From NCBI GenBank assembly GCA_026182355.1, contig JAPFBL010000117.1:1975501-2039500 (forward strand): DNA of 64,000 bases. The letters run 5' to 3'. The notes beneath the pieces are model-generated. The model saw only the letters and a program-made list of their open reading frames with translations. It was not told where the DNA came from and ran no database searches. Source of the stretch: Hermatobates lingyangjiaoensis (taxonomy: Eukaryota; Arthropoda; Insecta; Hemiptera; Hermatobatidae). A program made the translations under genes and the position numbers. Shown here one piece after another: positions 12,597 to 23,864 of the stretch (the first letter of the stretch is position 1; every line of letters starts with the position of its first letter).

Positions 12597-12715
12597 TTTC
12601 AATTATTTTTATTATATTGTGTTTATTTATTATTTATTTGTTTATAATTATGTTTGTTTATAGTTTTATTATTTATTTATTATTTTATTTATTATATTAT
12701 ATTATATTATGAAAA
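12597..12715. repeat. TTTA-rich low-complexity tract
   Basis: Degenerate repeats of TTTATTTATTA followed by TTATA units. Confidence 0.8.
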
Positions 12716-15540
12716 CCAAGGTTCAATTTTTTCGAAGTAAACTCCCTAATAGCAGCATCCTTATTTTTCGCTTTACACATGCACATACTTGAGTAGTTGA
12801 AGACATAATTATATTGTGTCATTTTTGCATAATTACAGAAACTTTTTCATTACTAGTCATCACAATTCAAATTTGCCAAAGTTTACATATAGTTGTGCAG
12901 AAAAACGATCATCTTTTAAAAAATATCTTCAACGTTTTTATCTGCTTTCTAAACTAAAATTTGATTGTAATATCTCATGTAACATTATGTGTATTTTTAA
13001 CGCGATTAATCCTAGAATTGAATAAATAAAATTTGAGTGAAATTTGTTATAGAACTAATTAAATCGAATGGTGTAGACTTCAGGTAAGAGAGTAGAAGGA
13101 TCAATATTGGGAGCTACTGTCCATTAAACAATCACAGTGGTGTTTCAACTGTTTGAAAGATGAGACCCAAAACTGTTGAGTGCTAATGCACTACTCTGAA
13201 AGCACTTATGAACACTTTTTAAAACATTCAACAAAATACCAAACAACAAATACTTGGATTACTATCATGTAAGTAAAAAGTATTGCAGCAGAAATACTAT
13301 TGCTACGTTCTTCTGAATAAGGAGAAAAAAAATTGTGGGTAAAGAGAATTATTACTTTAAAAATTTGTTCAAAAACTGTTAATAATGCAAAATGTACTTT
13401 TGGTGGATTATAGGTCTTCATGTGTAGAATGATGTTCATAATAAATAGTTAACCATATTAAAAGAAATTGATGCTCTGTTGTGCCTGTGTAAGTAATATA
13501 TTCATGAAGGCAGCTGTCTTTTCGATACATTATGTGGTAACCTTCGAGCGACGGTACAGACAGTCACTGATTTAATGGAATGTAATCAACAAGAGGAAGT
13601 AATTGAAATTCAAGTCTCCAAACTAGTCAGTCATTATAGATAACTCTATTTCCAAAATCTAAGTCCTTAAAGAACTGTTTAAATTCTTATATTGAAAGAT
13701 TTGGAAGCATTTTAGATTTTAATGAAATTACATATTTATTCAAGAGTACAACACTATGTGCCTCCAGTTAAATAATATAATTCTTTACTGAGCCAGTTAA
13801 TCTAATAAAAAAAACCATTAACTTAAAGAATTGGTCAAGATTTTCAACAGAGCTGAACAAACGTAGTAGTGTCATAACATAAACACTTATTATTGATTAA
13901 AGGTTCCAATCAAACAATCTCTGATTATGTAATTTTACCCAGGAAAAGGTAACAGAATGTGAAATTTTCAAAAAGAATGTGATTATTCAAGAAAATGAAA
14001 ATGTCTATTCTAGATCTGTTCTTGAGAGCTTAGTTTATGCGATTACTCAATAAGCTGGAAACTATTAATACTAAATGGGACTAAGTTCAATATATCATTT
14101 GAAGAAATCTTTCCTCTGGAAACATGTAGGATGCAAAGTGAAGGGTTGTTCTAACATTAATCTCACAGATAGATGTTTAATAGACGTATCAAGACGAGTT
14201 AGCTAAACCTTGGCACCCAAATTGAAGCAGACATATGTCTCCGAATCTGGTAGGCTAGCATTCCTCACCAACGCAAGGAGGCCACATAAGAATATAAATT
14301 AGAATAATTTTTTTATTTAGATTAGTAATCTCTGATTTAATTGTATTTAAAACAATCTTGAAATATATGAAAGTTACATTGATCGTAGAAAGACAACGTA
14401 TAACGCTTAAAGGGATTAGGCCTGTCGCTCTAGTGTGTACTCGTATCAAGAATCAGGTTATGATACAGGCAAGAAGTAAGTAATACAGTAGACAGTTTCA
14501 GTCCCACACGGCGAACCAGATAATGTTCCTATTTTGTTTTCCTAGAAATATCTATGATGTTTGAAGATTTGTGGGAATCATTGTCCAGAGTTATCTTAGA
14601 TCGTTCAAACGTGTTTAACCCTCTACAAATTTTGCCAATGGATGTGAAATGTTTTTTTCTGAACACTCACTTGCAAAGTAGTGTTATTAAACACAACCAA
14701 TGTTCGTGCATAACTGGTCTTTTAAGATATCTTACTTTTATTTACGTCATAATAAAATGGTTTGTTCTAGAAGAGTTATAATCTAATTGTCTAGATTGGT
14801 GCATGTCCTATAGACAAATTAACAATTGTCGACACTCATTTATAAGCTACCTGTTTAATCATGCTCATTACTAGACAAAACTATTATAATTTTATAAAAT
14901 GTGTAACAAAAACTAATATTTAGTTTCCACCTATTTGTGAACCTGGACTTGCATTGCCAAAGAAGGAATTAAAATGAATTGATTGTTCAACCATATGTTT
15001 ATGAAAAATTCAGGAATGGAATTACAATATAATTATTTTTTCAACACAGTCATCACAAATTATTTTACAAAAAAACTGCACAGTATGTAAAAACTTTTGT
15101 ACAAACAGCCTTATTAATCGTTTTTAACCGGACTTGATTAAAAAAGAAAACACTAACATCAATCATTATTTCAAACAGCAGTTCTTAATGAGGAAAACAT
15201 CAGAAGAAAATGAAAGAAAATAGAAGTTTTGCTTTTGCCTTGGTAAGTGATATCCAAACCGACATTCTTTCATAAAAAGTGAACAGCAGAACACAGTTTC
15301 TAATGGACTGTCCTAGTAAAAAGAAACCTGCAATTTGTTAAAATATAAATAACAGAATTTGAAACAAGAACTTTCATCATTATTACAGTGTCATTCTTCT
15401 TGTTAATTTGAATATACTTACAATATGAGTGACTGAATCGCTCTCGCTTGAAATAATCTTTTTATCATTTTTTGATGGCAAACTGCTGGTCAAAATATTA
15501 AAAGAAATGGTTTCAAAATGGTATACGTCTATTTTGATTA

Positions 15541-15735
15541 TATATATATATATATATATTCGTATATTTGGGGAACAATCCTTCATTTATACATGTGAGA
15601 TTAAATTTTCTGCCCACTGTCGGTAACAATAAAAAAATAGATAGTAAATCATATGGAGAGTTAATACACCTAGTTCCTAGAGAAATCAAAGTAAGACTAC
15701 GAGATTTGGAAAACAAATCCAGAAAAATTATACAT
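15541..15735. repeat. Rearranged inverted PLE 5' fragment next to (TA)n
   Basis: Right of a (TA)n run, 15561-15616 is minus-strand PLE N-terminal coding sequence (KFNLTCINEGLFPKYTNI). It abuts at 15617 a plus-strand fragment that starts inside the ribozyme (GTCGGTAACAATAAA) and codes KSYGELIHLVPREIKVRLRDLE. Both parts match the copy at 15834-16020. The two fragments diverge from the junction, so this is a head-to-head pair that lost its centre. Confidence 0.7.
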
Positions 15736-15833
15736 GTTTATATTTCTATTTTGTTAGTCAAGCATTAGAATTTAGTTTTAGTTAAAAAATTGTTAAATGG
15801 TTTTAAAATAGTATGTATATATGTTCAAAAATC

Positions 15834-15869
15834 ACCCTGTAGATGGTCGAAGAGGACCGAAACGTCGGT
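15834..15869 (+). ncRNA. Hammerhead ribozyme of PLE
   Basis: Stem I ACC, core CTGTAGA (sixth position T instead of A), extra T, perfect stem II GGTC-GAAGAG-GACC, GAA, self-complementary stem III ACGT, H17 = C, stem I GGT. Predicted cleavage after C15866. It lies just upstream of the PLE N-terminal reading frame, the expected place in this family. The core change probably lowers or abolishes activity. Confidence 0.7.
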
Positions 15870-16020
15870 AACAATAAAAAAATGGACAGTAAATCATATG
15901 GAGACTTAATATACCTAGTTCCTAGAGAAATCAAAGTAAGACTACGAGATTTGGAAAAGAAATCCAGAAAACTGATAAAGACAAAAGTGGGCAGAAAATT
16001 TAATCTCACATATATATATG
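15870..16020 (+). pseudogene. Penelope-like element, ORF N-terminal fragment
   Basis: Directly after the ribozyme an ATG at 15883 opens MDSKSYGDLIYLVPREIK, then RLRDLEKKSRKLIKTKVGRKFNL. This resembles the N-terminal PLE pattern seen at 28.7 kb (RKLEK..NA..YFN..CL..LLP.YT). It breaks off in a TATATA run at about 16012-16020 before any RT motif. It is the 5' end of a PLE copy, not a complete gene. Confidence 0.65.
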
Positions 16021-16044
16021 ATACTGACAAAAAGAACACACATT

Positions 16045-16099
16045 TGTTTTAAATCTTTCTGGTACTAAAAACACTAGTTCTCCAAATGATTTATTATTT
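16045..16099 (-). pseudogene. Penelope-like element, N-terminal fragment after ribozyme
   Basis: Minus strand reads NNKSFGELVFLVPERFK, the same block as KSYGDLIYLVPREIK in the plus-strand copy next to it. It follows the minus-strand ribozyme at 16100-16142 and, further upstream, the 3' end of the minus-strand PLE body. It therefore represents the start of the next unit in a head-to-tail tandem. Truncated near 16045. Confidence 0.65.
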
Positions 16100-16142
16100 C
16101 TAACTGACATGTTTCGGTCTCCTTGACTATCTTCAGAGTTAA
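16100..16142 (-). ncRNA. Hammerhead ribozyme of PLE, minus strand
   Basis: Minus strand: stem I TTAACT, canonical core CTGAAGA, extra T, stem II GTC-AAGGA-GAC with mismatched closing bases (A/C), GAA, six-base palindromic stem III ACATGT, H17 = C, stem I AGTTAG pairing with the first strand. All three helices form, making this one of the best-preserved motifs in the window. Confidence 0.78.
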
Positions 16143-16339
16143 TCATATTTATAAAAACTTATTCCTACTAACTACAACTATATTACAGTATACATTTTTT
16201 AAATTAATTCTATAACCTTCGATAACATCAAGAAATAATTCTACCACCAAAATAGGCATTTTGTTTAAAGCAGTTTTAGTCATAATCAGGTACACCACTT
16301 AACTTCGTAAAATATCTCTACGTTCCATTTGTTGGGTCT

Positions 16340-17965
16340 TCAATCTTGGTTCGTGTTCCTGCGTTGTTCTAGAATATAGTTTTAACGTCCTGTTGAATCC
16401 TGTGATTTGGTTATTCATATTTGGTTTTAGTTCTACCATATTATCTTAAGGGCTTCTGCAATTTGTAGTCTGGTGTGTTAATTTTCATGGTATACAACTT
16501 CCGTGTTTTTCACCAGCATTTCTTGAGTCAGTTTGGTTTTATGTTCTTTTGGGGCTCCAGCAGACAGATGCGTTGGAAGTCTTCTTGAAATGGTTGTTGT
16601 TGTTGAACCAATGTATTTTGATTTTAGGACCTCATAGTTTCCTATTAAGCAATTATATTGGTAAATTACATTGGTTCTCTGAAGTTGTGGTTTTAAGTGC
16701 AGGTTGTTCTTTATTGTCATATTGGATGTATTAATGTATTAATACTCTTGTAATATATGTTGATTTTGAGTTGGTCTTCTGCCTTAATGCATTCTGTGTT
16801 GTCCTTGCTTATGTTCTTCAATATTCTTTCACCTATTTTGTAAGCCTTTGAATATTGGTTTTTGCAATAGATGTTATGAATTGTCCGATTTTTGATAGCT
16901 TTTGAATTTTCTTGTTGCCAATTGTTCACTCGATTGATGTACAACTTTAGAATAACATCGAATTTGCTGTTGCTATAGCTATTGTTAATCAATACCTGTT
17001 TTGTATTTCATATGGTTTGGTGAAACGTCTCCCAATTAGATGACGTTCTATAGGCTCTATGAATGAGCGTTTGATAGTGCCTTCTTTATACCTGTCTGGA
17101 CACTCACTATCTGCATTTAAATGTATTCCACTGTAATTGGGTTTGATGTAAACTGAAGTTTGTAATTCATGGTTCCATTCTTTTATAGTAACATCTAGAA
17201 AATTTATAATTTTGTTGTTACTGATTTCTTGTGTAAATTTTAGTACTGAGTTAGTTTCAAACAACGTTTTGAGTTCGTCAATTTCATGAACATCATCTAC
17301 ATCATGAACAAAGCAATCATCCACATATCTGCAATAAAGACGAGGCTTCTTCACTGAATTATTCATCATGACACTATTTTCAAGATGGCACATGTAGAAA
17401 TTTGCAAAAATTACACCTAATGGTGATCCCATGGCTACTCCATCTATTTGGTAGAACAGAGTTCCGTCAATGTGAATAAATGGACTTTTCGTGGTACACA
17501 ATCTCAGTACCTTTTCCATAATTGATCGTTTGAAGAGGGGAGGTGGCAGAGAGATTGTATGCAGAATCACAGATTATTTTAATTGTATCTTCTATAGAAA
17601 TGTTAGTCAATAACGATTCTACGTCAAGAGATGTCATTATTTCTTTAGGTTTAGTATCTAAATTATATCTAAAAATTGATGTGTAGATCTAAGCATATAC
17701 TTTGCTGGCAGGTATTCCGAGATAATTTTGTTTAGGCATTTGGCTGTACTATACGTGAGCGTAGTTACCTGTGAAATAATAGGGTGCAAGGGATAGTTTT
17801 CCTTATGATTATATATATATATATATATATATATTGATATCTGTGGGCAGCAATTGTTTTTGTAAACATATGTATTAAGATAAGCAGAAGCTACTGTTGC
17901 CTCTAATGTTCTCAAAGGTTTTGTTGGGCTGGTGGAACATCTCATAACAGGTTCACTAGAGATAT
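16340..17965 (-). pseudogene. Penelope-like retroelement, RT and GIY-YIG endonuclease
   Basis: Most of a PLE of the Penelope/Poseidon type in broken frames. In order on the minus strand: N-terminal block EATVASAYLNTYV..NNCCPQI, then an internal (TA)n run (about 17810-17834), PLHPIISQVTT, SLDVESL (RT motif A, about 17615), VAMGSPLGVIFANFYM (about 17430), YVDD catalytic box at 17316-17327, NFLDVTI, and GTIKRSFI. The endonuclease follows: NVIYQYNC, KYIGSTTTTISRRL, LSAGAPKEH (about 16550-16680) and PNMNNQITGFNRTLKLY. It reads through at least four frames with stops, so it is inactive. The longest open stretch is 193 codons (16989-17570). A ribozyme and new N-terminus lie about 200 bp downstream, the tandem arrangement typical of PLEs. 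Confidence 0.88.
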
Positions 17966-18542
17966 TTGGTTACCAGAATAACTAAAGAAGTTTCACAATA
18001 AATGAGAGTACACACTAAAAGTTATCAAGAGTTAAAAGTCCAATACAATCCTGTTATTACAACACACAATGCATTGTCTGTTACATACCACTATAAAAGA
18101 AGCATTAGCAATCCATAGTTTTTCAGCGGGTTGCTACAAACTAGTGCAATGCCGCTATCTCTAGACTGAGAGATAGCAACATTAAGTTAACTAGTTTTTA
18201 ATGATCTGATTATGACCTCTGAAAACCAAAACCTTGTTTAATAGTATTAAATAACGGGTAATATACTGTAGTGTAATAAAACTAATAGAATGGGATGTTA
18301 CTCTTCGTGACTTTTAGTGTGCTCCCTCATTAATTGTGGATCTTCTGTTACACAACAGATAGTCTTCTTTTCAACACCTATGATTATTTATTTTTAGTTT
18401 CATCCCTTCTAATTATATATAAATATATATATATATATATTAGATTCACAAAAAGAACATACTTAAAAGAATTATTTGTTTTATGTGTATTTTTCTGTGA
18501 ATCTAGTTTACTTAATTCATGAAATTGTTTTATTTATTTGTT

Positions 18543-18544
<2 letters not shown>
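17966..18544. other. No gene recognised
   Basis: AT-rich, with a short (TA)n at about 18421-18441. Nothing conserved seen. Confidence 0.5.

Positions 18545-18610
<66 letters not shown>
18545..18610. repeat. (TA)33 microsatellite
   Basis: 66 bp of uninterrupted TA ending exactly at the left edge of the palindrome. Confidence 0.97.
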
Positions 18611-18611
<1 letters not shown>

Positions 18612-18955
18612 CTGTGTTCTGTAATCGGGGTTCGGTCAATTTTCCAGGATAAAAAATCAAACTCTCGTTGCCAACGTTTCAGTTTTATTTAAAACCTTTT
18701 TCATAGGCAGAAGTAAGAATTTTTTAACTAAGAAAATGAAATTTACATTATTTAAAGGAACAACAATGTTAGCCGGACAAAACCTTCGACTAGACTCTAG
18801 TCTCTAATCTTTAAATAATGTAAATTTCATTTTCTTAGTTAAAAAATTCTTACTTCTGCCTATGAAAAAGGTTTTAAATAAAACCGAAACGTTGGCAACG
18901 AGAGTTTGATTTTTTATCCTGGAAAATTGAACGAACCCCGATTAGAGAACACACC
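18611..18955. mobile_element. Hammerhead-like palindrome, family E, between TA microsatellites
   Basis: Near-perfect inverted repeat: arms 18611-18756 and 18810-18955 (146 bp each), spacer 53 bp. Each arm holds an outward motif: TGCC stem I, degenerate core TATGAAAAA, stem II GGTTTT-AAAT-AAAACC (left arm ends AAAACT), GAA, stem III ACGT, T, stem I GGCA. On the plus strand this is 18857-18897, on the minus strand 18669-18709. The core is far from CTGANGA, so catalysis is doubtful. Flanked by (TA)33 on the left and (TA)n(GT)n on the right. Confidence 0.75.
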
Positions 18956-18990
18956 TATTCTATCAAACGGTCGATATATTATTGAATCTG

Positions 18991-19056
<66 letters not shown>
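18991..19056. repeat. (TA)n(GT)n compound microsatellite
   Basis: About 36 bp TA followed by about 30 bp GT. Confidence 0.96.
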
Positions 19057-19059
<3 letters not shown>

Positions 19060-19060
<1 letters not shown>

Positions 19061-19915
19061 ATATATTAGTATACTCGTATTAGGAAACTATTTGAATTTA
19101 AAATATTTATATTAAGGATAGATAACAGCTATTTTAAAAAAAAATTAATAAATATTTTACAAAAAAGAGAAAACGTTTTATGGTGTAATCAAAATATAAC
19201 GTCATTCAATATCAGGCCACTCTCCATGATGAGTTGACGAACTTTGTAATATAGAAGGAGCAAAAGAACCAAAGTTAAAGGTAGAACGCGCACTCAAGTG
19301 CAATAAGCTAAGATAAACAAAGTTGAACAACATTGTGTTTACCTAGGCCGATGCAAACACAAACGCTTTCTGGATAGTCCCTAAAAAGAATAAAATCTGG
19401 GCTATAGGGTCATGAAGAGAGACAGAGTGAGGAAAATCAACCAACTAACCGATTTACAAAACCTCAAACTGCTGGTCAACCTAATCTATTGTTTCAGTCA
19501 ATACTAAATAATAACTGTAACCAATAAAAAATATTTTTTTAATTAATAATATGTATTTTTTTTCAAATGAACGGATGATATAACTCATAGTCAATAAATT
19601 TCTGAAGCGCCATCTACTTTTTCTTAGTATAACCTTATACTAATAACAATAAAACAAATAATTTATTTCAATCATGATAAATGATTATATTTTACATATT
19701 ATTTCATTTTTGTACGCCTGGTTTTTTAAATCTACGAGCGATGTTAAACAGTAATAATTTAACAAGATATTATATGATTATTACTATTATTACTTAGTCA
19801 AATCATAGTGATTTCAAATCAATAAATCATTCAAATAAGAGAGCCTCTTACATGTATATTGTTGAACGATTAATAAATGTCTTATAAACATTATTGAGTT
19901 TATAATACTAATATT
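19060..19915. other. No gene recognised
   Basis: AT-rich, no motif found on either strand. Confidence 0.5.
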
Positions 19916-19925
19916 ATAATGTGAG

Positions 19926-20100
19926 TCTACTTTGGAAAACCATGTTCTCTATACAAACCGAACAAGTTCTGAAAAACCTTCTTATTACTTTATGCAGGTT
20001 TAAAAGTAATAAAATTATTGTTTTTTCTTTCTTAGACGACCAATGCCAATATACACATTATTTTCATAGACTCCTCAGATTATGGTGAAATTTTATTATG
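19926..20100 (-). pseudogene. Second gypsy-like integrase zinc-binding fragment
   Basis: About 170 bp repeat, at reduced identity, the integrase zinc-binding segment at 20827-21000. Minus strand: ENNVYIGIGRLRK, then CSVCIENMVFQSRL in another frame (the C-x2-C half of an HHCC finger). It is a separate fragment, because it lies beyond the integrase core of the main element. Confidence 0.55.
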
Positions 20101-20399
20101 AAACCCGCTGCACAAGCGAGAAGGTCCCTGCTCAATTCGGACTATCCTTATTTTTCTCCGGCTGAGTTTATATAAACACTTGATTTTCAATTTTAAAGTC
20201 ATATATTTTCTTTGTTCTTATGTATTCTAACTTAATTGATTTAAAGCTTTGTCTAGAATATTTAACTGCTCCTTCCCGATTGTGACTAAAATTCCTGTTT
20301 CTTATAACTGCTACTATAGTGATAGTGGGTGATATTTTTAACAATAATTATTGAGGTTCACATTTTGTATGACTATTGCCCGTTCTGTTCACTCTGACA

Positions 20400-23000
20400 T
20401 ACATTTTTTCGATATCTTTGTCCAAATTTTTGATCTTCGTTATTAATTTTGCGTCTTATTTTCTAGTGATTGAATCAATTGTTCACTGAAACAATTGGAA
20501 TGAGAGTAATCAAATGAAGTGAATAATATTTTACTTTCTGTGAATTATTTTTTTCAAGTTTAATAAAAATAATCCAGTGCACTGGTCAGCTAAAGTTGTA
20601 TTATTTTTTAGTTATTCCATACAGTGGGATCAATGTGCTTGAAGAAGTCCTTAACGCATTGACTAGTTGTTGTATATAACCGTGTATGCATAGCGACTAA
20701 AGTCGTCTACTAGATTGTGCATAACTTTCTACAGTAATCAATTTCCACTAAAACCACCTACAGAGTCAATAGACATACTTGAGATGACTCCTCCGCAAAG
20801 CCTAGTTTTGGCAATAAACCAAAACCTTGTCTACTTTGATAAGCCTTGTTCTTTATACAAATTGAACAACTACTGCAAAACCTTCTTATTACTTGATGCA
20901 GGTTTGAAAACAATAAAATGATTTCCTTTACCCTCTTAGCCGAGCAATGCCAATATGCAAATTATTTTCGTAGACTCTTCGGATTATCTTCAAGCTAAAT
21001 GAGGAGGAACCAAGTATTCATAAACTACCGTCGAATGTATTATAAATCCAATATTGTTTCTTTGTTCTGTTTTCATAGCAATATCGAGTTCTTGAATATT
21101 TTCTTTTTGATAACTGATTACTTCTGTTGATTTCATTAGACTCAATACTTTGTGGCATCCTTATTCTCAAAATATTCTTGTACAAGATGTCTGGATAGAA
21201 CATCCCCCCAAAATATTCTCTTTACTTTTTTATACATGATTTTAAAGTTTAGTTGTGTTAATTAGTGAACTCAGTCATCCAATATGTCGTCCGTTCTAGC
21301 TTTTGTTCAAAAATGCTGTAAGAGCTTATCGTCTCGATAACCTACAGACTCTTCTCCAGTAACAGTGCGTCTTCTCAATATTTGATCCCTTCTTTAACTT
21401 CTTCGCATTCTTAATGAATGATGCCCGTTTTTTTTATTTTTCTGATAACATTCTTGAGCAATAGGCTAGTAGATATAAAATGCTTTGAAGTTTGAAGTTT
21501 TTTTAAAGTTTCTCCAATGAGTTCTTAGCTTGCATCAGTTTCAATAAATAAATCTTTATCAATATCGTAGATAGCTAATATTAGTGAGGAGCACAGTATT
21601 TGCAAATTAAATTAAAACTTCTTTTGCAGCCATTTCGTCATTCCAGTACAGCCTTTTTCTTTAGTAAATAATGCAGAGGATCAAATTATTGCATATCCTT
21701 TTTCTAGATATGTTAAATAAAAATTAGTTGACTTTAATATATAAAACTGGTTTTTCTGTTTATCGTTTAATCTTTTTTAAAAGAATTAGATTTTTTTGCG
21801 CTGATATATTTTTTTTCTTGAAGGACATATCTAAGATATTTCACCTTATGGCAAAGGTTGTTTTATGAATTTCAGATTGATGTCTAGACCATTGATGTCT
21901 AGCATTTAGAAGCTTTTCTATATAGTGCATATGGTCTTCTCATGTTTTATAAAATACTAATACATCCTTAATATAATTAGTTAAACATTCATTCAAATTG
22001 TTTCATCCTAAGATATTCGATAGAACTCTATGAAAGTTATTCAGGGCATTCTTAAGTTCAAAAGAAGCCTTAAATCTAAACTTCCAATATTTGGTAAAAA
22101 ATGACGTCTATCTCTGTTCTGATCTTTTACAGGAATATTCCAGAACACTGAATTCATGTCTATGACAGAAAAACGTTTGCAAATTGGAAATTGTATTTAT
22201 TACAGCATTGATTATTGGAAAAAAAAACATTCGGTATATTCAGTAACTGGTGAAAAAAAAAACGGTGAACCTGATTCTTCAATTAGACCTGCTTTCATCA
22301 GCTGCTTAGCTCGTCAATTTTATTGTAACCTGGTATGGGAACATAAGCCCTTGCAGTGACGTACTTGTGTTTAGACAACTTAATTTCAACATCTCCTGAT
22401 TCCATTCTCCCTAAATCAAATAAATTTTAGCAAACTAGCATTATATTTTTATTAATTGAACTATAACTTGCATCATTGTTTTTTAAGCTGAAGTTGTTCT
22501 AGGTTCACTTTATTTCTAATTCATATTGTGCGCTCATGAATTTCACTTCAATAAAACCATATCATAATTCGTCTTCTTTATTCATTACCTTCTCTAAAGA
22601 AATATTATAAAAATCTTCTAAATAAATCAGTTTATCTGATTCCACTCAAATTTGGCGTCTTGTAAAAATTTAAATTTAGTGATGACCTCGACACCCAAAA
22701 GAATATCATAAGAAATGTTATTATTTTTAATTAGCATAAGTGTAATGTTGTCAGGTTTCCTATTTGTGATGTGATATTTGCTACGACTGAGCAGAAATTC
22801 AATCCATTAATCGTAGAACACCATATTTATAAAGGAGATTTAATTTCAAAGCATCTATAAGTCTTTGATTTATTAACCTTACGTTTGAACCACTATCACA
22901 AACAGCATTATATCCATATTATTATTAAATATCACATTTATTTTATTAATATATTTTACCTCTTAGAACTATCTAGTTCAAATATGTGTCGTTTATTTTA
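20400..23000 (-). pseudogene. Ty3/gypsy-like retrotransposon pol, heavily decayed
   Basis: Minus-strand order protease, RT, integrase. Protease: NAVCDSGSNVRLINQRLIDA with the DSG active site near 22885-22897, then ISYDILLGVEVITKF. RT: TARAYVPIPGYNKIDELS, then QLMKAGLIEESGSPF after a frame change (22265-22300), FWNIPVKDQNRD (about 22130) and a degenerate DD box (KDVLVFYKT, about 21955; no Asp pair left). Integrase: IIRRVYENNLHIGIARLRG, CSICIKNKA, and VDDFSRYAYT with one catalytic Asp (about 20690). Frames change every 30-60 codons, so it encodes nothing functional. No LTRs were found. RNase H is not discernible. Confidence 0.75.
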
Positions 23001-23860
23001 ATTTAATTAAACTAATATATATATTAAATTAATTTAGTTTATATACGCAGCTCCACCAGCTACATGTTAAACATCAATTAAATTTACTTGTTTTTTTTTA
23101 ACCAAATGTTTGTTTCTGCATGTGATTACTGGTTGATAAAGTTTAAACCATCATACAAAATTAAACAGGCTACAAGGTTTTTTCATTTTGTTCATTATAT
23201 TAACAAAAATCAAGAGAAAAATGTTTTTAATGAATTACTTGATTTTTTCTTTAGCACTTCGATTTCTTCTCTTAAATATCATTTTTAGTTTCAATATTTA
23301 AATAAGCTACCATCTCATGTTTTTTGCTGTACTTTTTACTCAATATCTTTAGTTCAGTATAGTGATTTTCAATAGATTTTATTTCTTGGTAGTCTAGTAA
23401 ATGGTGTTCCTCCATGACTAGCCCAACAATAATCATGCTTTTAGATTTATGCTTTTCTAATTTTAACCCATCCTTTACCCTTTGAAAATTATTTTTAAAA
23501 AAAAATTCTCTTTTGTTAAAAAATACCATTAAACCAATCTTTTTTAAATTTGATTGGTACGAATTTATAAAAAAACTTACAAATGAGAACGAAGAATCTC
23601 AATCCGTTTGGAGAGGCTAACATTGTGCCTGATAAACTTCTTTTCAAAGTTTTTCTACCAGACAGTAGAACAAAATTTTCTATCAATTTTTTCTAGTATA
23701 ATTTGTTTTCACTTCATCCAACTTTGCCTTTCTTTCATTGAATTTGAATTCTAAGTCATCAATTTTGTTAATTAAAAGATTTTCTGTTCCTTCATGATTT
23801 GTGTCTAACACTCAATTCTTTTCTTCCAATGGTACATTCTAGAAACATACATTTCCATTA
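23001..23860 (-). pseudogene. Possible gag remnant of the gypsy-like element
   Basis: This lies where gag is expected, upstream of the protease on the minus strand. The longest frame (23272-23529, 85 codons) is Lys/Glu-rich; further up, LINKIDDLEFKFNERKAKLDEV looks like a coiled coil. There is no CCHC zinc knuckle, so the assignment rests mainly on position. Confidence 0.3.
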
Positions 23861-23864
23861 TTAT

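Larger units (their letters stand above)
8075..15540. other. 7.5 kb of anonymous AT-rich sequence
   Basis: No family resemblance in any frame. The longest open frame (9851-10150, minus, 99 codons) has no recognisable motif. Contains a short perfect palindrome (8807-8859) and a TTTA-rich tract (12597-12715). Confidence 0.5.

Noticed and set aside
13206..13439. 77-codon hydrophobic frame
   Set aside because: The Ile/Phe/Leu richness follows from AT content; no signal or family resemblance.
15383..19115. Small open frames rich in Tyr-Ile (YIYIYI)
   Set aside because: They are translations of TA microsatellites, not proteins.
20715..20921. Plus-strand frame of 68 codons
   Set aside because: It is the complement of the integrase zinc-finger region on the minus strand.
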